Made by a program: the position numbers and the translations under genes. DNA of 59,662 nucleotides from Sulfurovum sp. (lineage in GTDB: Bacteria; Campylobacterota; Campylobacteria; Campylobacterales; Sulfurovaceae), in NCBI GenBank assembly GCA_027019175.1, contig JALUXB010000037.1, positions 1-59,662 of the forward strand. The letters run 5' to 3'. The notes under the pieces are model-generated. The model worked only from the letters and a program-made list of their open reading frames with translations. It was not told the origin of the DNA and did not search any database. Shown piece by piece: positions 9,601-15,869 of this stretch. Each line of letters begins with the position of its first letter. Positions within the stretch are counted from its first letter, which is position 1.

Positions 9601-9838
9601 CTTTCGTTTCTGTCGGGTAGCGAAACTGCCAGTACTGGCCTCTGACATTGATGGTGTGTTTTGTTTTGTTCAGATCGTATGAAAGCGAAGTGTCATCGAT
9701 ATCAAAATAGTCTTTGTAGTCGTTGTAGCTTTCAAGCGGAAAGGGACTCCAGGGTGGAGGAACGATCTTGCTGGAGGCGTTTGTATATGTTAGAAACAGT
9801 AAGAAAGACAGTATTGTAGTAAATAAAACTTTTTTCAA
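3665..9838 (-). CDS. Giant secreted tandem-VWA protein (2057 aa)
   Basis: The protein opens with a signal peptide (MKKVLFTTILSFLLFLTYTN) translated from a TTG start at 9838; the purine run AGGAGAGG upstream fits that start. Residues 1-400 are beta-rich and unassigned. VWA domain 1 (about 408-590) has the MIDAS motif DSSGS, the Thr in NGATALYDS and the Asp in FTDGKD. VWA domain 2 (about 600-790) has DVSGS, GGGTNILEA and FLTDAAGD, so both metal sites look intact. From 790 to 1400 are long beta-rich repeats of unknown type. Around 1460-1500 (QGWGGEYEMLQALYRLIRTY then NVPITLGYYSL) the pattern recalls a transglutaminase-like core but lacks the catalytic Cys. A hydrophobic, Gly/Ala-rich tail (1930-2057) could insert in or contact a membrane. 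It is the first gene of a six-gene operon of secreted proteins. Binding of a surface or periplasmic partner is inferred from VWA biology; the true ligand is unknown. Confidence 0.8.
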   Translation of the reverse strand: MKKVLFTTILSFLLFLTYTNASSKIVPPPWSPFPLESYNDYKDYFDIDDTSLSYDLNKTKHTINVRGQYWQFRYPTETKESHKQARIDIEDALAKKGLKPLYRDKDRTLYMESNESVRRYYDFSYAWNSEVRIYIYQEHLLQPNQPQEIVLDEGEGIPKKLSYLSNFDGKHYYYLSVEILEGEGIKIKAKPDLEDEAIRIRYSSSLTCDAKYYKRYTMYDLDPYRALHYFDIAPYNGRTKVRLKLLRTAYPVPSLGALSQKAGLLRMQNALSSLPHIESVGNVLGDFNNKGDYLPNGDAIYWLNNAYYTLTKGNLRSNLVPILANHQTTIEWPLYYEEMSRKRSSGSDRVTTKMTIYDVTPQESEQASVTLSLSHLPKDMNLTKEDFSVLEAGTVAGEVVNLEPLHQPMNVVILLDSSGSMKKSMKLALQSVKAFIEKLPEDAKITLVDFDTKVKPITAKNRKMLLAKLKKIKANGATALYDSIIKGVELLKEKSHASIVLFTDGKDANYNDTRRGSKATFEQMMSKVQSSYIPIYPIAFGKGADTTTLTTIAKLTKTTYYQGEKEEQLTHIFDDIAHTLSSAYRLTYKRGKLPREGSQSVVNYMVDVSGSQDLRFTMAKECEGCGYRYEQIKSTLAQSIQNLPENSFVQLSVFNSEVKTLQIATKDRARLLAGIGAMKIGGGTNILEAVKQGYALSSVIPSNRRYFIFLTDAAGDAFKFNKEQQKELKSALLAFKRSGIQTLWLGIVESKKAKKEVERLAKISGGEAFVSADIEKIRQKILDVTQRVGEHNATQIGAGVVTVKLKRRNDKNGQMLVAVGEKAVDFLLLKESNATKKVTDVSYRIEPFDADRESYNVQNAKKIYGDDTPIKEVWLSKILPLRDEHNRTVGGRNRAVKIEAKSAYLFDRLKDIRAGHSKRFLVLDLSLKNLLPSQKVLVLEDGSKHPSAWIDRSSENDKSIEAVPSYIIPDLRRHLFVRVNNEYEIPFESITWALEKPLVELDEHQLVVEPKVKKEGVLAFTIPDEPIKSLSLHLYDTAYGHLDIPLIGTMKVTKEKTDELPKSSFKKMGENFALKVTSESLQEKIRTTKAEKEAVFDILDVTLKSNVNALLKIDAGKRIFLKIKSAKGDYIFPTHPITTALPMGLYKDIALAPGSFNRFKLAFHIPKALKENPRSLLVELKGDDVEIPIKEANITSESKTLTSAKAEGVSMDLNGLYLTPRGYLALDITLHDIKDGESTRVHDAVVMSKYDQIKSFATIVDKSVEYKAGHKGLGSFSNQSGIEGAYKWWAPDSETGQKIVGYDNSEVIYDGTSRRFVVLFDKEKIEKAEANYLISPIFKELSYKIDMKKLPKLPSSLTYLMTEKLAFDTEGDYDKEVAVLLKKMRSKKTAVKKKTGSKLPVVTLDSPDPQAQTVDPLPISLYGKEKLAKIDSIDTMIKTLQALQWVPSLDNGVRYSTASMLTQGWGGEYEMLQALYRLIRTYNVPITLGYYSLSDAGKEALKAKAGAIPVKLNNVPFIEWGEKNHTQSLVLPFLKPVEALSKELEPDSRSGMNGIGSDDAEIKIELTYQDARESVSHQMGGMAGALSGGNTQKEKRKKILNRSFSLEYASDMPIDVWFTEGKNKDGKHIIQTHYLAHDGIENDDTEVEGKIIPKTLVIKLYNGEEYLEEYTFTFKKGQRIDELFFTFAFASPDLSETALKAIETQRKARFSGIKKVAPFSKLQWVNRTKLYRFTALQSRYEAQLQKILGVDAKRNKTPRAMIAMIEKRPDKKLISSLNLRMVFNDVYGDENATRSFNIMSGFFNSKAEAASIPGGKGILEYWQDSKVRDITLLPAYRSISDPAKESITQWLTQQHFSKKVIQRYQESDNYWLIPEKPIAQMGWLEMDPDNYHLISVFENGQHGAMTEKSIMDFIQAVNQYAVGFFIGSSTSIFSVAKMALNEEDYCSILKNAEQIASQIACGVSVLQVGSSMAKSASEEVGSNVLTDNATGGAGAILGCTDHGNAANGIRFGEAFQKMLAHKNLGDIASTVGGYANGFGDAVSAYFGAAKEGASGCN

Positions 9839-9880
9839 AAAACCTCTCCTCTTCTCTCAAATTTAGCAACTCTCAAACTC

Positions 9881-9886
9881 ATTATA
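9881..9886 (-). promoter_or_regulatory. -10 box for the giant-VWA operon
   Basis: Read on the minus strand this is TATAAT, inside the palindrome CATTATAATG, 43 nt before the TTG start. No convincing -35 is visible at 17 nt. It faces the + strand promoter of the pqi-type operon across an operator-like palindrome. Confidence 0.5.
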
Positions 9887-9923
9887 ATGAAGAAGTGTGC
9901 TAAAAATGTGCCAAAATGGTTTT

Positions 9924-9944
9924 AGCGGTAAAATGTTTACCGCT
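9924..9944. repeat. Perfect 9-bp inverted repeat (candidate operator) between divergent promoters
   Basis: The arms AGCGGTAAA and TTTACCGCT are exact complements separated by the trinucleotide ATG. No T-run follows on either strand, so it is a poor terminator. It lies between the minus -10 at 9881 and the plus promoter at 9979-10009, which is where a repressor or activator dimer would bind. Confidence 0.5.
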
Positions 9945-9978
9945 TCTAAGGTATGGATAGGAGTTCTATTTTGTTTTT

Positions 9979-10009
9979 TTGACAGGCTTAACATGGAATT
10001 AGATATAAT
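9979..10009 (+). promoter_or_regulatory. Sigma70-type promoter for the pqi-type operon
   Basis: TTGACA at 9979-9984 and TATAAT at 10004-10009, with a 19-nt spacer (longer than the ideal 17). The distance to the ATG at 10048 is about 38 nt. Both hexamers match consensus exactly, which is unusual in this window. Confidence 0.65.
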
Positions 10010-10047
10010 ATTCTCATTAACAGTTTAAATATGAGAGGATAATGAGA

Positions 10048-10668
10048 ATGAAAGAGCTGAAATATGTGGGGGCGAAACCAAAAGTCTCTCCCAAAGGGGT
10101 TAGTTTCGATGCCTCCAAGCCTGACAGCTATACATTCCTCAGTGCAGCAGTCGAGCTGCTTGAAACCCTTGACTTTACAGCAACAGAGGGGAAAGAAGTC
10201 AACCTGCATGAAGTCCGTGCCAAAGAGTACAACGGCAAAGAGCTCGTCGAACTCGTGAGCAAGTACTGTGAGAATATCGATGCGATTTTCGATGAGGGGC
10301 AGGCCGGTACCGAGGCGCTTATTTCAGAGTACCGCAAGAAGGTCGAGGCGAACCCAAACCTCTCTTACGACGAGCGTCAGGCGTGGCTTGGCAATATCGA
10401 CATCATGCACGACTACTATCTGCAGTATATGACCAACGAGCGTGCCTATCGCTGTCTGCTGCATATACTTGCGGATAAGATTCACGAAAATCACATTGAG
10501 AGTGTGGTGGTGCCACTGGGCAGAAACTACGGGCTGGTGCTTGGCAACCTTGCCGATATACTCCGTGACCACAAACCGCCTTATGATGCAACGATGCGTA
10601 TTGAACAGAAGGATGGCCTTGGCTATGCGATCCTGGACATGAACCGTCCCGCACCGCTGGAAATATAA
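10048..10668 (+). CDS. Conserved-looking cytoplasmic protein of unknown function
   Basis: A 206-residue soluble protein with no signal peptide or membrane helix. I prefer the ATG at 10048 (MKELKYVGAKPKV), which sits eight bases after AGGA; an ATG at 10042 is only two bases from it. The protein is largely helical, with an acidic middle (SKYCENIDAIFDEGQAG) and a strand near IESVVVPLGRNYGLVLG. I do not recognise a family. It is the first gene of the operon, 9 nt before the glutamate-synthase-like gene and upstream of the Pqi genes, which hints at an accessory or regulatory role for that system. Confidence 0.65.
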   Translation: MKELKYVGAKPKVSPKGVSFDASKPDSYTFLSAAVELLETLDFTATEGKEVNLHEVRAKEYNGKELVELVSKYCENIDAIFDEGQAGTEALISEYRKKVEANPNLSYDERQAWLGNIDIMHDYYLQYMTNERAYRCLLHILADKIHENHIESVVVPLGRNYGLVLGNLADILRDHKPPYDATMRIEQKDGLGYAILDMNRPAPLEI

Positions 10669-10677
10669 GGATAGCAT

Positions 10678-12402
10678 ATGATCGACCGTATTTGGGAGTT
10701 TCTCGGCAACTTCACCGAACTGATACTGGTACTGCTCTTTATCGGGCTGGTGCTGCTTTTTATTTATGACCGTTATGTGCAGCGTAAGCATCAGCTGCTG
10801 ATCAACTACCCGGTCATAGGCCGTTTCCGTTATCTTTTTGAAGCCTTGAGGGAACCGCTGCGTCAGTACTTTGCCGAAGAGACCTTCTATGAGTCGCGCG
10901 ACAAGGTGGAGTGGGTCTACAAGGCGGCAAAAGATGTACCAAACTACCAGTCTTTCTCTGTTTCACAGCCCTTTTCAGGGTCACGTTTCGTACTCAAGCA
11001 TTCGGCAAATGTGAAAAACGAAGATGAGGTTTCCGACGAAATGTCTGTTGCTTTCGGAGAGAATCGCCCCATTCCATTCATTGCCAAAACACCTATTATC
11101 CGTTCAGCCATGAGTGACGGAGCATTGAGTCCAGAAGCGGTACGTGCCTTTTCACTTGGCGCGAAACTTTCTGGTTTTACGGTCAATACAGGTGAGGGGA
11201 GCCTGACTTCCAACCACCTCTATACGTTAGAGCCTGGCAAAGAGGATATCGGCTACCTTGAAGTGGTCAAGAGTACACCGTTTGCCGAATTTGTTTTCAA
11301 AGTGTTAGATAAAGTCTTCAACCGAGCGATGGCACTCAAAGCCTATCGCAAGATACTGCTGAACAAAAAGACGAGCAACACCTATCTCTATGATAAAAAA
11401 AGCCATATGCTCTACCGTGTCAACTGGAACGCACCGCTTGATGCGTTTCCGAAGGAGGTACCCGAATCGCTCCCGGATATTATTTTCCAGATGAGTTCAG
11501 GGCTCTACGGCGTGCGTGACAAAAATGGAAACTTCGATGAGGAGCGCTACGCGAAGGTGATGCGTTTCTGCCGTATGACGGAGATCAAGATTGCACAGGG
11601 GGCCAAGCAGACGGGTGGAAAACTTGCGGGCAGCAAGGTGTCGGCGGATATTGCTTACTATCGTGGTGTGGAAGAGGGTAAAGACCTTTTTTCGCCAAAC
11701 CGTTTTCCCTATGCCGATACGATCGACCATCTGCTCGATTTTGTAGGACGTCTTCAGGAGATCTCCAAAAAACCTGTGGGACTTAAAATTGTTATTTCCG
11801 ATGCCAATTCTGTCGAACAGGTGGTTGCAAAAGCTGCCATTCGAAAAGAGCTTGGCCAGGCGCTGCCGGACTTTATCAGTGTAGACAGCGGTGATGGCGG
11901 AAGTGCCACCGCACCGCTTGAGATGATGGAGTCAGTGGGGCTTACAACCAATAATGCGCTTTACATTTTGGATTCGGCACTGCGCAAGCATGGACTGCGT
12001 GATGATATCAAGATCATTGCCAGTGGGAAGCTGCTGACACCGGATGATGTGCTCATCACTATGTCTATGGGAGCCGATGCGGTAGGTATTGCGCGTGGTT
12101 TTATGATGAGTGGCGGATGTATCAGGGCGCGTCTGTGTTCTGGTTACGGCTCACACCAGTGTCCGGTAGGCATGGCAACACAGGATCCAAAACGAAGAGC
12201 ATCCTATCTTGTTGTCAAAAAAGGACATGAGATCGCGAATTACCATAGGAATCTTATCAAAGGGATGCGTACACTTCTTGCGATTATGGGCTTCAACCAT
12301 ATTTCAGAAGTGAGCAGGAAAAATCTTACATACAAAGAGGAGAGTGGAGAGATATATTTCGATGTGGATAGCTATTTCAAACAGAAACTCCATCTCAAAT
12401 AG
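10678..12402 (+). CDS. Membrane-anchored FMN-binding glutamate synthase-family protein
   Basis: 574 residues. Residues 12-32 form one membrane helix (LTELILVLLFIGLVLLFIYD-like). The rest is a glutamate synthase central/FMN domain (about 90-540), seen in SAMSDGALSPEAVRAFSLGA, SVDSGDGGSATAPLEMMESV and the phosphate-binding stretch IIASGKLLTPDDVLITMSMG ADAVGIARG. Three cysteines in CIRARLCSGYGSHQCPVG (spacing x5 and x7) match the 3Fe-4S position of the family. No glutaminase domain is present, so this is not a full GltB. Stand-alone proteins of this kind are widespread; their reactions are mostly unproven. It lies 14 nt before the pqiA-type genes in the same operon, an association I cannot explain biochemically. 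Confidence 0.85.
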   Translation: MIDRIWEFLGNFTELILVLLFIGLVLLFIYDRYVQRKHQLLINYPVIGRFRYLFEALREPLRQYFAEETFYESRDKVEWVYKAAKDVPNYQSFSVSQPFSGSRFVLKHSANVKNEDEVSDEMSVAFGENRPIPFIAKTPIIRSAMSDGALSPEAVRAFSLGAKLSGFTVNTGEGSLTSNHLYTLEPGKEDIGYLEVVKSTPFAEFVFKVLDKVFNRAMALKAYRKILLNKKTSNTYLYDKKSHMLYRVNWNAPLDAFPKEVPESLPDIIFQMSSGLYGVRDKNGNFDEERYAKVMRFCRMTEIKIAQGAKQTGGKLAGSKVSADIAYYRGVEEGKDLFSPNRFPYADTIDHLLDFVGRLQEISKKPVGLKIVISDANSVEQVVAKAAIRKELGQALPDFISVDSGDGGSATAPLEMMESVGLTTNNALYILDSALRKHGLRDDIKIIASGKLLTPDDVLITMSMGADAVGIARGFMMSGGCIRARLCSGYGSHQCPVGMATQDPKRRASYLVVKKGHEIANYHRNLIKGMRTLLAIMGFNHISEVSRKNLTYKEESGEIYFDVDSYFKQKLHLK

Positions 12403-12416
12403 GATAGCGTGTAACA

Positions 12417-13040
12417 ATGGCTGAGAAGATTTTATGCTGCCACGAGTGTGATGAATTGGTGCGCGTACCCCAAACACGGAAAGAAGGGCGTTTGAAGTGT
12501 CCGCGCTGCGGTACTACGCTGCTGCGTCAGAAGAAGGGAATGGTAGAGATTATGTACGCACTTTCCATTGCGGCATCTATCCTTTTTTTGTTGACCAACT
12601 ACTTTCCATTCCTCTCCTTTCATGTCGTTGGCAACACATCACATGCAAATTTTATGACCAGTATTGTCTATCTTTTTGGAGAAGGTGACTGGCTGATAGG
12701 CCTTGCCGTATTGATGACAACCGTGGTTGTACCGATGATCCGCATTGGACTGATGCTGAGTCTCTTTGGACCGATCTATCACGGTATCATACCACCTTAT
12801 ACTGTATTTGCACTCAAGGTACTTTCCCATTCGCTTCCCTGGGCGATGCTCGATGTCTTTTTGGTTGGTGTGTTTGTTTCCATGGTGAAACTGGTAAAAA
12901 TGGGAACGATTATTCCGGGACTCTCACTCTGGGCCTTTATGGTGATGGTCTTTGTCATGGCGGCGATGCAGGTGGTCTTCGACCCGCAGCCGCTGTGGGA
13001 GAAGGTCGATGAACGTCGTAGTGAGAAGGGTCTGGTATGA
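12417..13040 (+). CDS. pqiA: PqiA-type membrane protein, first half
   Basis: 207 residues. The N-terminus has two CxxC pairs (CCHECDEL and CPRCGTTL), a zinc-ribbon motif typical of the PqiA domain, and then four membrane helices. E. coli PqiA carries two such domains in one chain; here each is its own gene. PqiA anchors the MCE protein PqiB to the inner membrane for lipid transport between membranes. The stop overlaps the next start by four bases (ATGA), so the two halves are translationally coupled and probably act together. Symbol by family, since the split gene is not strictly PqiA. Confidence 0.85.
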   Translation: MAEKILCCHECDELVRVPQTRKEGRLKCPRCGTTLLRQKKGMVEIMYALSIAASILFLLTNYFPFLSFHVVGNTSHANFMTSIVYLFGEGDWLIGLAVLMTTVVVPMIRIGLMLSLFGPIYHGIIPPYTVFALKVLSHSLPWAMLDVFLVGVFVSMVKLVKMGTIIPGLSLWAFMVMVFVMAAMQVVFDPQPLWEKVDERRSEKGLV

Positions 13041-13681
13041 GGGCGATCGATCTTGGCATGGCAAGCTGCCATACCTGTCATGAGGTGGTCAGACTGCCAA
13101 AGGTTAAGGGCGAAGGTTCTATTCTCTGTCCCCGATGCGGAGAAGAGGTGCATCTGCGCAAACCCAACAGCATCCAGTACACCTGGGCACTGGTAATCGC
13201 CAGTATTATTCTGTATATTCCCGCAAATGTACTGCCCATGATGGAGGTCGAAACCTTTGCCGGTACACAGGCTGATACGATCATCAGCGGAGTGCTCTAC
13301 TTTCTGGAAACAGGCTCTTATCTGATTGCATCGGTGATCTTTATTGCCAGTATTATTGTACCGATAACAAAGCTGATCATTTTGATCTATTTGCTTATTA
13401 CGGTGCAAAAAAAGAGTCCGTTGCGTCAAAAACAGCGCAAAAAGCTTTATGTACTCACAGAAATCATCGGAAAGTGGTCGATGGTCGATGTTTATGTGGT
13501 TGCCATTATGATCGCACTGGTACACTTTGGGGGTATGACAGAGATCAAAGCCGGAGACGGGGCAACCTACTTCCTGCTTGTGGTGATTGTCACTATGATC
13601 GCTGCAATGCAGTTTGATCCGAAGCTGATATGGGATACGGAAATTCAAGAAAAGAGGAAAACAGATGCAGGAAACGCATGA
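13037..13681 (+). CDS. pqiA: PqiA-type membrane protein, second half
   Basis: 214 residues, equivalent to the second PqiA domain. It shows a CHTC pair and a CPRC pair (SCHTCHEV and LCPRCGEE), then helices including ALVIASIILYIPANVLPMME and LVVIVTMIAAMQFDPK. The conserved proline/asparagine region ANVLPMM is typical of this family. It overlaps its twin by four bases and the MCE gene by 17 bases. The pair replaces one longer PqiA; no frameshift is needed, because each copy has its own start and stop. Confidence 0.85.
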   Translation: MRAIDLGMASCHTCHEVVRLPKVKGEGSILCPRCGEEVHLRKPNSIQYTWALVIASIILYIPANVLPMMEVETFAGTQADTIISGVLYFLETGSYLIASVIFIASIIVPITKLIILIYLLITVQKKSPLRQKQRKKLYVLTEIIGKWSMVDVYVVAIMIALVHFGGMTEIKAGDGATYFLLVVIVTMIAAMQFDPKLIWDTEIQEKRKTDAGNA

Positions 13682-15248
13682 AACAGACAAGATAGAAGAG
13701 GCAGTTTGGGAAGAGAAAAAAAAGGGAATCTCTGCTGTCTGGATCGTTCCGATCGTTGCACTGGTGATTGGATTGTGGCTTTTTTATCAGTCATGGAGTG
13801 AAAAAGGGCCGGAAGTGGTTATCAATTTTAAGTCTGCTGCGGGTATACAGGCAGGGAAGACACCTGTCAAATACAAAGATGTTGTTGTAGGAAAAGTAAC
13901 CGATGTCACGTTTGGAGAAGCCTTGAAAACGGTTAAGGTTACTGCGGAACTGAAAAAGAACATGAAACCTTTTTTGAGTGAAAATACCCGATTTTGGGTA
14001 GTTCAGGCACGGCTTGGTGTAGGTGAGGTGCAGGGACTCGATACATTGCTCTCCGGTGTCTATATTGTAATCGATCCGCATGAAGGCAAGGAGAAAGTAC
14101 GTGAGTACAAAGGGCTGGATCATATTCCGGTTGTCACTTCAGGAGAGAAGGGGCGTACGTTTAAACTCAAAGCCGATACTGTCGGATCGCTCAGTATCGG
14201 ATCTCCCATCTACTACAAGCGTTTGAGGGCGGGGAGTGTCGCGTCCTATAAACTCGATCCGGACGGAAAGTATGTGACCATCGAAGTTTTTGTCAAATCA
14301 CCGTTCGATAAACTTATCAATGACAAGACACGTTTTTACAATGCCAGCGGGATCGATGTCAATATGGGAGCAAATGGCTTTGAGATCCAGACTGAATCGT
14401 TAATCTCGGTGATGATGGGGGGACTTGCATTTGATAATTTTATTGCGTTCGGCAAGGGGGAACCTGTAGGGAAAGAGCATGTTTTCAGGCTGTACAGCAA
14501 TAAGACGGAAGCCAAAAAGAAAGAGTACAATCGTGCTATTTACTTCTGGGTTTATTTTAACGAGTCGATCAGAGGACTGTCTGTTGGTGCACCTGTTGAG
14601 TTCCATGGGCTTGAGATTGGAGAAGTCGTCAACTATTCTCTTGTAGGCAATGCCGATACGGCAGAGTTCAAGATTCCAATTTTGATCAAGATTGAACCTG
14701 AACGCTTTACGATACTGGGCAAAAAGAGTGATGAAGACCAGATTGATCTTCCTGTCTTTAAAAAACTGCTTGCCAAAGGATTCAGTGCACAACTTCAAAC
14801 AGGGAACCTTATTACCGGAGAACTCTTTATAGACCTTGGTTTCCATCCTGATATGCCGAAAGCTGTGCTGAAAAAAGAGTACAATTATTATGTGATTCCA
14901 AGTGTACCGGCAACAATGGCTTCGCTCAAATCAGATCTGCAGACAATTCTCAAGCGTATTGCAGCCATTCCGTTCGAAGAGATCGGCAAAGAACTGAATG
15001 CGTCATTGAAAGATGCACACGAAGAGACACTGCCAAAACTGAATCAGTCACTTGACGCACTTTCAAAGCTGATTAAAGATACCAGTGTCCTGATGAATGA
15101 AGCACGGAAGAACTACATCGATACCAATGCACAGATGAACAAAAAAATCCAGCGCCTGCTTGATGAGGCGACGCGGGCAACACGTTCTGTCAAAAACCTG
15201 ACTGACTATCTTGAACGTCATCCGGAATCATTACTGAAAGGAAAATAG
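13665..15248 (+). CDS. pqiB: PqiB-like three-MCE-domain lipid transport protein
   Basis: 527 residues. There is one N-terminal membrane helix (about 24-42), then three MCE domains: about 48-145 (INFKSAAGIQAGKTPVKYKD), about 160-260 (KADTVGSLSIGSPIYYKRLR) and about 290-405 (YFNESIRGLSVGAPVEFHGL). A C-terminal coiled-coil-like helix (440-515) ends the chain. In E. coli PqiB three MCE domains and a long coiled coil form a tunnel across the periplasm, and this layout matches. Genes before it encode PqiA halves and the next gene its lipoprotein partner, so it is the core of a lipid-transfer system from inner to outer membrane. Confidence 0.9.
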   Translation: MQETHETDKIEEAVWEEKKKGISAVWIVPIVALVIGLWLFYQSWSEKGPEVVINFKSAAGIQAGKTPVKYKDVVVGKVTDVTFGEALKTVKVTAELKKNMKPFLSENTRFWVVQARLGVGEVQGLDTLLSGVYIVIDPHEGKEKVREYKGLDHIPVVTSGEKGRTFKLKADTVGSLSIGSPIYYKRLRAGSVASYKLDPDGKYVTIEVFVKSPFDKLINDKTRFYNASGIDVNMGANGFEIQTESLISVMMGGLAFDNFIAFGKGEPVGKEHVFRLYSNKTEAKKKEYNRAIYFWVYFNESIRGLSVGAPVEFHGLEIGEVVNYSLVGNADTAEFKIPILIKIEPERFTILGKKSDEDQIDLPVFKKLLAKGFSAQLQTGNLITGELFIDLGFHPDMPKAVLKKEYNYYVIPSVPATMASLKSDLQTILKRIAAIPFEEIGKELNASLKDAHEETLPKLNQSLDALSKLIKDTSVLMNEARKNYIDTNAQMNKKIQRLLDEATRATRSVKNLTDYLERHPESLLKGK

Positions 15249-15833
15249 ATGAAATTACGAGGTCTACTTGCCATTGTACTGCTGGGACTGCTGCTTGGCG
15301 GCTGCAGCAGCAAATCAAACTTTTATCAGCTGCATACGGCAAGTGTCGATGATGTGCAGCGATCCAAGCATATCAAGAAAACAGTTATCGGTATTGCCGA
15401 AGTTGACTTGCCGGAGTACCTGGACAAGCCGCAAATCGTTACGCGTCTTTCTGCAAGTCAGTTGAAAGTGAATGAAACAGAACGCTGGGTAGGTGCATTT
15501 GACAAGAACATTCAAAGCGTACTTGCCAACAATCTTGCCAAATTGCTGCCGCAGTACAGTTTTATGGTACGCCCATGGGAAGAACCGTTGGAAGACCGTT
15601 ACCGCATTTACCTCAGCGTCGAGCGTTTTGATGGTGATGCCAAGAGTGGTGTGGTTTCCTTCCGTGGAAGATGGAGTCTTGTCGATATGGAGAACAACAG
15701 GCTGATTACGGGTGAAGATATCGACTACAGTGAGCGTGGCGGGGCAAGTGTCGATGCCCTTGTCGATACGCAAAGCCGACTGCTTGAGCGTCTAAGCAGG
15801 CATATTGCACAGCGGGTGAAGAGGTACCTGTAA
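15249..15833 (+). CDS. pqiC: PqiC-type outer-membrane lipoprotein
   Basis: 194 residues. Lipobox LLLGGC (Cys about 19) after a short signal MKLRGLLAIVLLG. The domain starts NFYQLHTASVDD and continues TVIGIAEVDLPEYLDKPQIV, the hallmark of the ABC-type transport auxiliary lipoprotein (DUF330, PqiC/YmbA) family. The ATG follows the pqiB stop with no gap. It would sit at the inner face of the outer membrane and receive the PqiB tube. A second protein of this family occurs at 40733 with the Mla-like genes. Confidence 0.9.
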   Translation: MKLRGLLAIVLLGLLLGGCSSKSNFYQLHTASVDDVQRSKHIKKTVIGIAEVDLPEYLDKPQIVTRLSASQLKVNETERWVGAFDKNIQSVLANNLAKLLPQYSFMVRPWEEPLEDRYRIYLSVERFDGDAKSGVVSFRGRWSLVDMENNRLITGEDIDYSERGGASVDALVDTQSRLLERLSRHIAQRVKRYL

Positions 15834-15835
15834 GG

Positions 15836-15853
15836 TTCCTGCGAAAGCAGGAA
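15836..15853. terminator. GAAA-loop hairpin between convergent pqiC and ackA
   Basis: Arms TTCCTGC and GCAGGAA with a GAAA tetraloop. A perfect 7-bp stem with a GNRA loop sits in the 36-nt gap between convergent genes. No T-run follows on either strand, so a bidirectional terminator is possible but not certain. Hairpins of this sequence type are also common dispersed repeats in proteobacteria. Confidence 0.45.
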
Positions 15854-15869
15854 TCTTAATGGCATATCC

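Noticed and set aside
9924-9944. Rho-independent terminator
   Set aside because: No T-run on either strand; position is between divergent promoters.
12797-13690. A 297-codon minus-strand frame over the pqiA-type genes
   Set aside because: His/Cys/Asn-rich antisense translation; PqiA motifs on the plus strand are clear.
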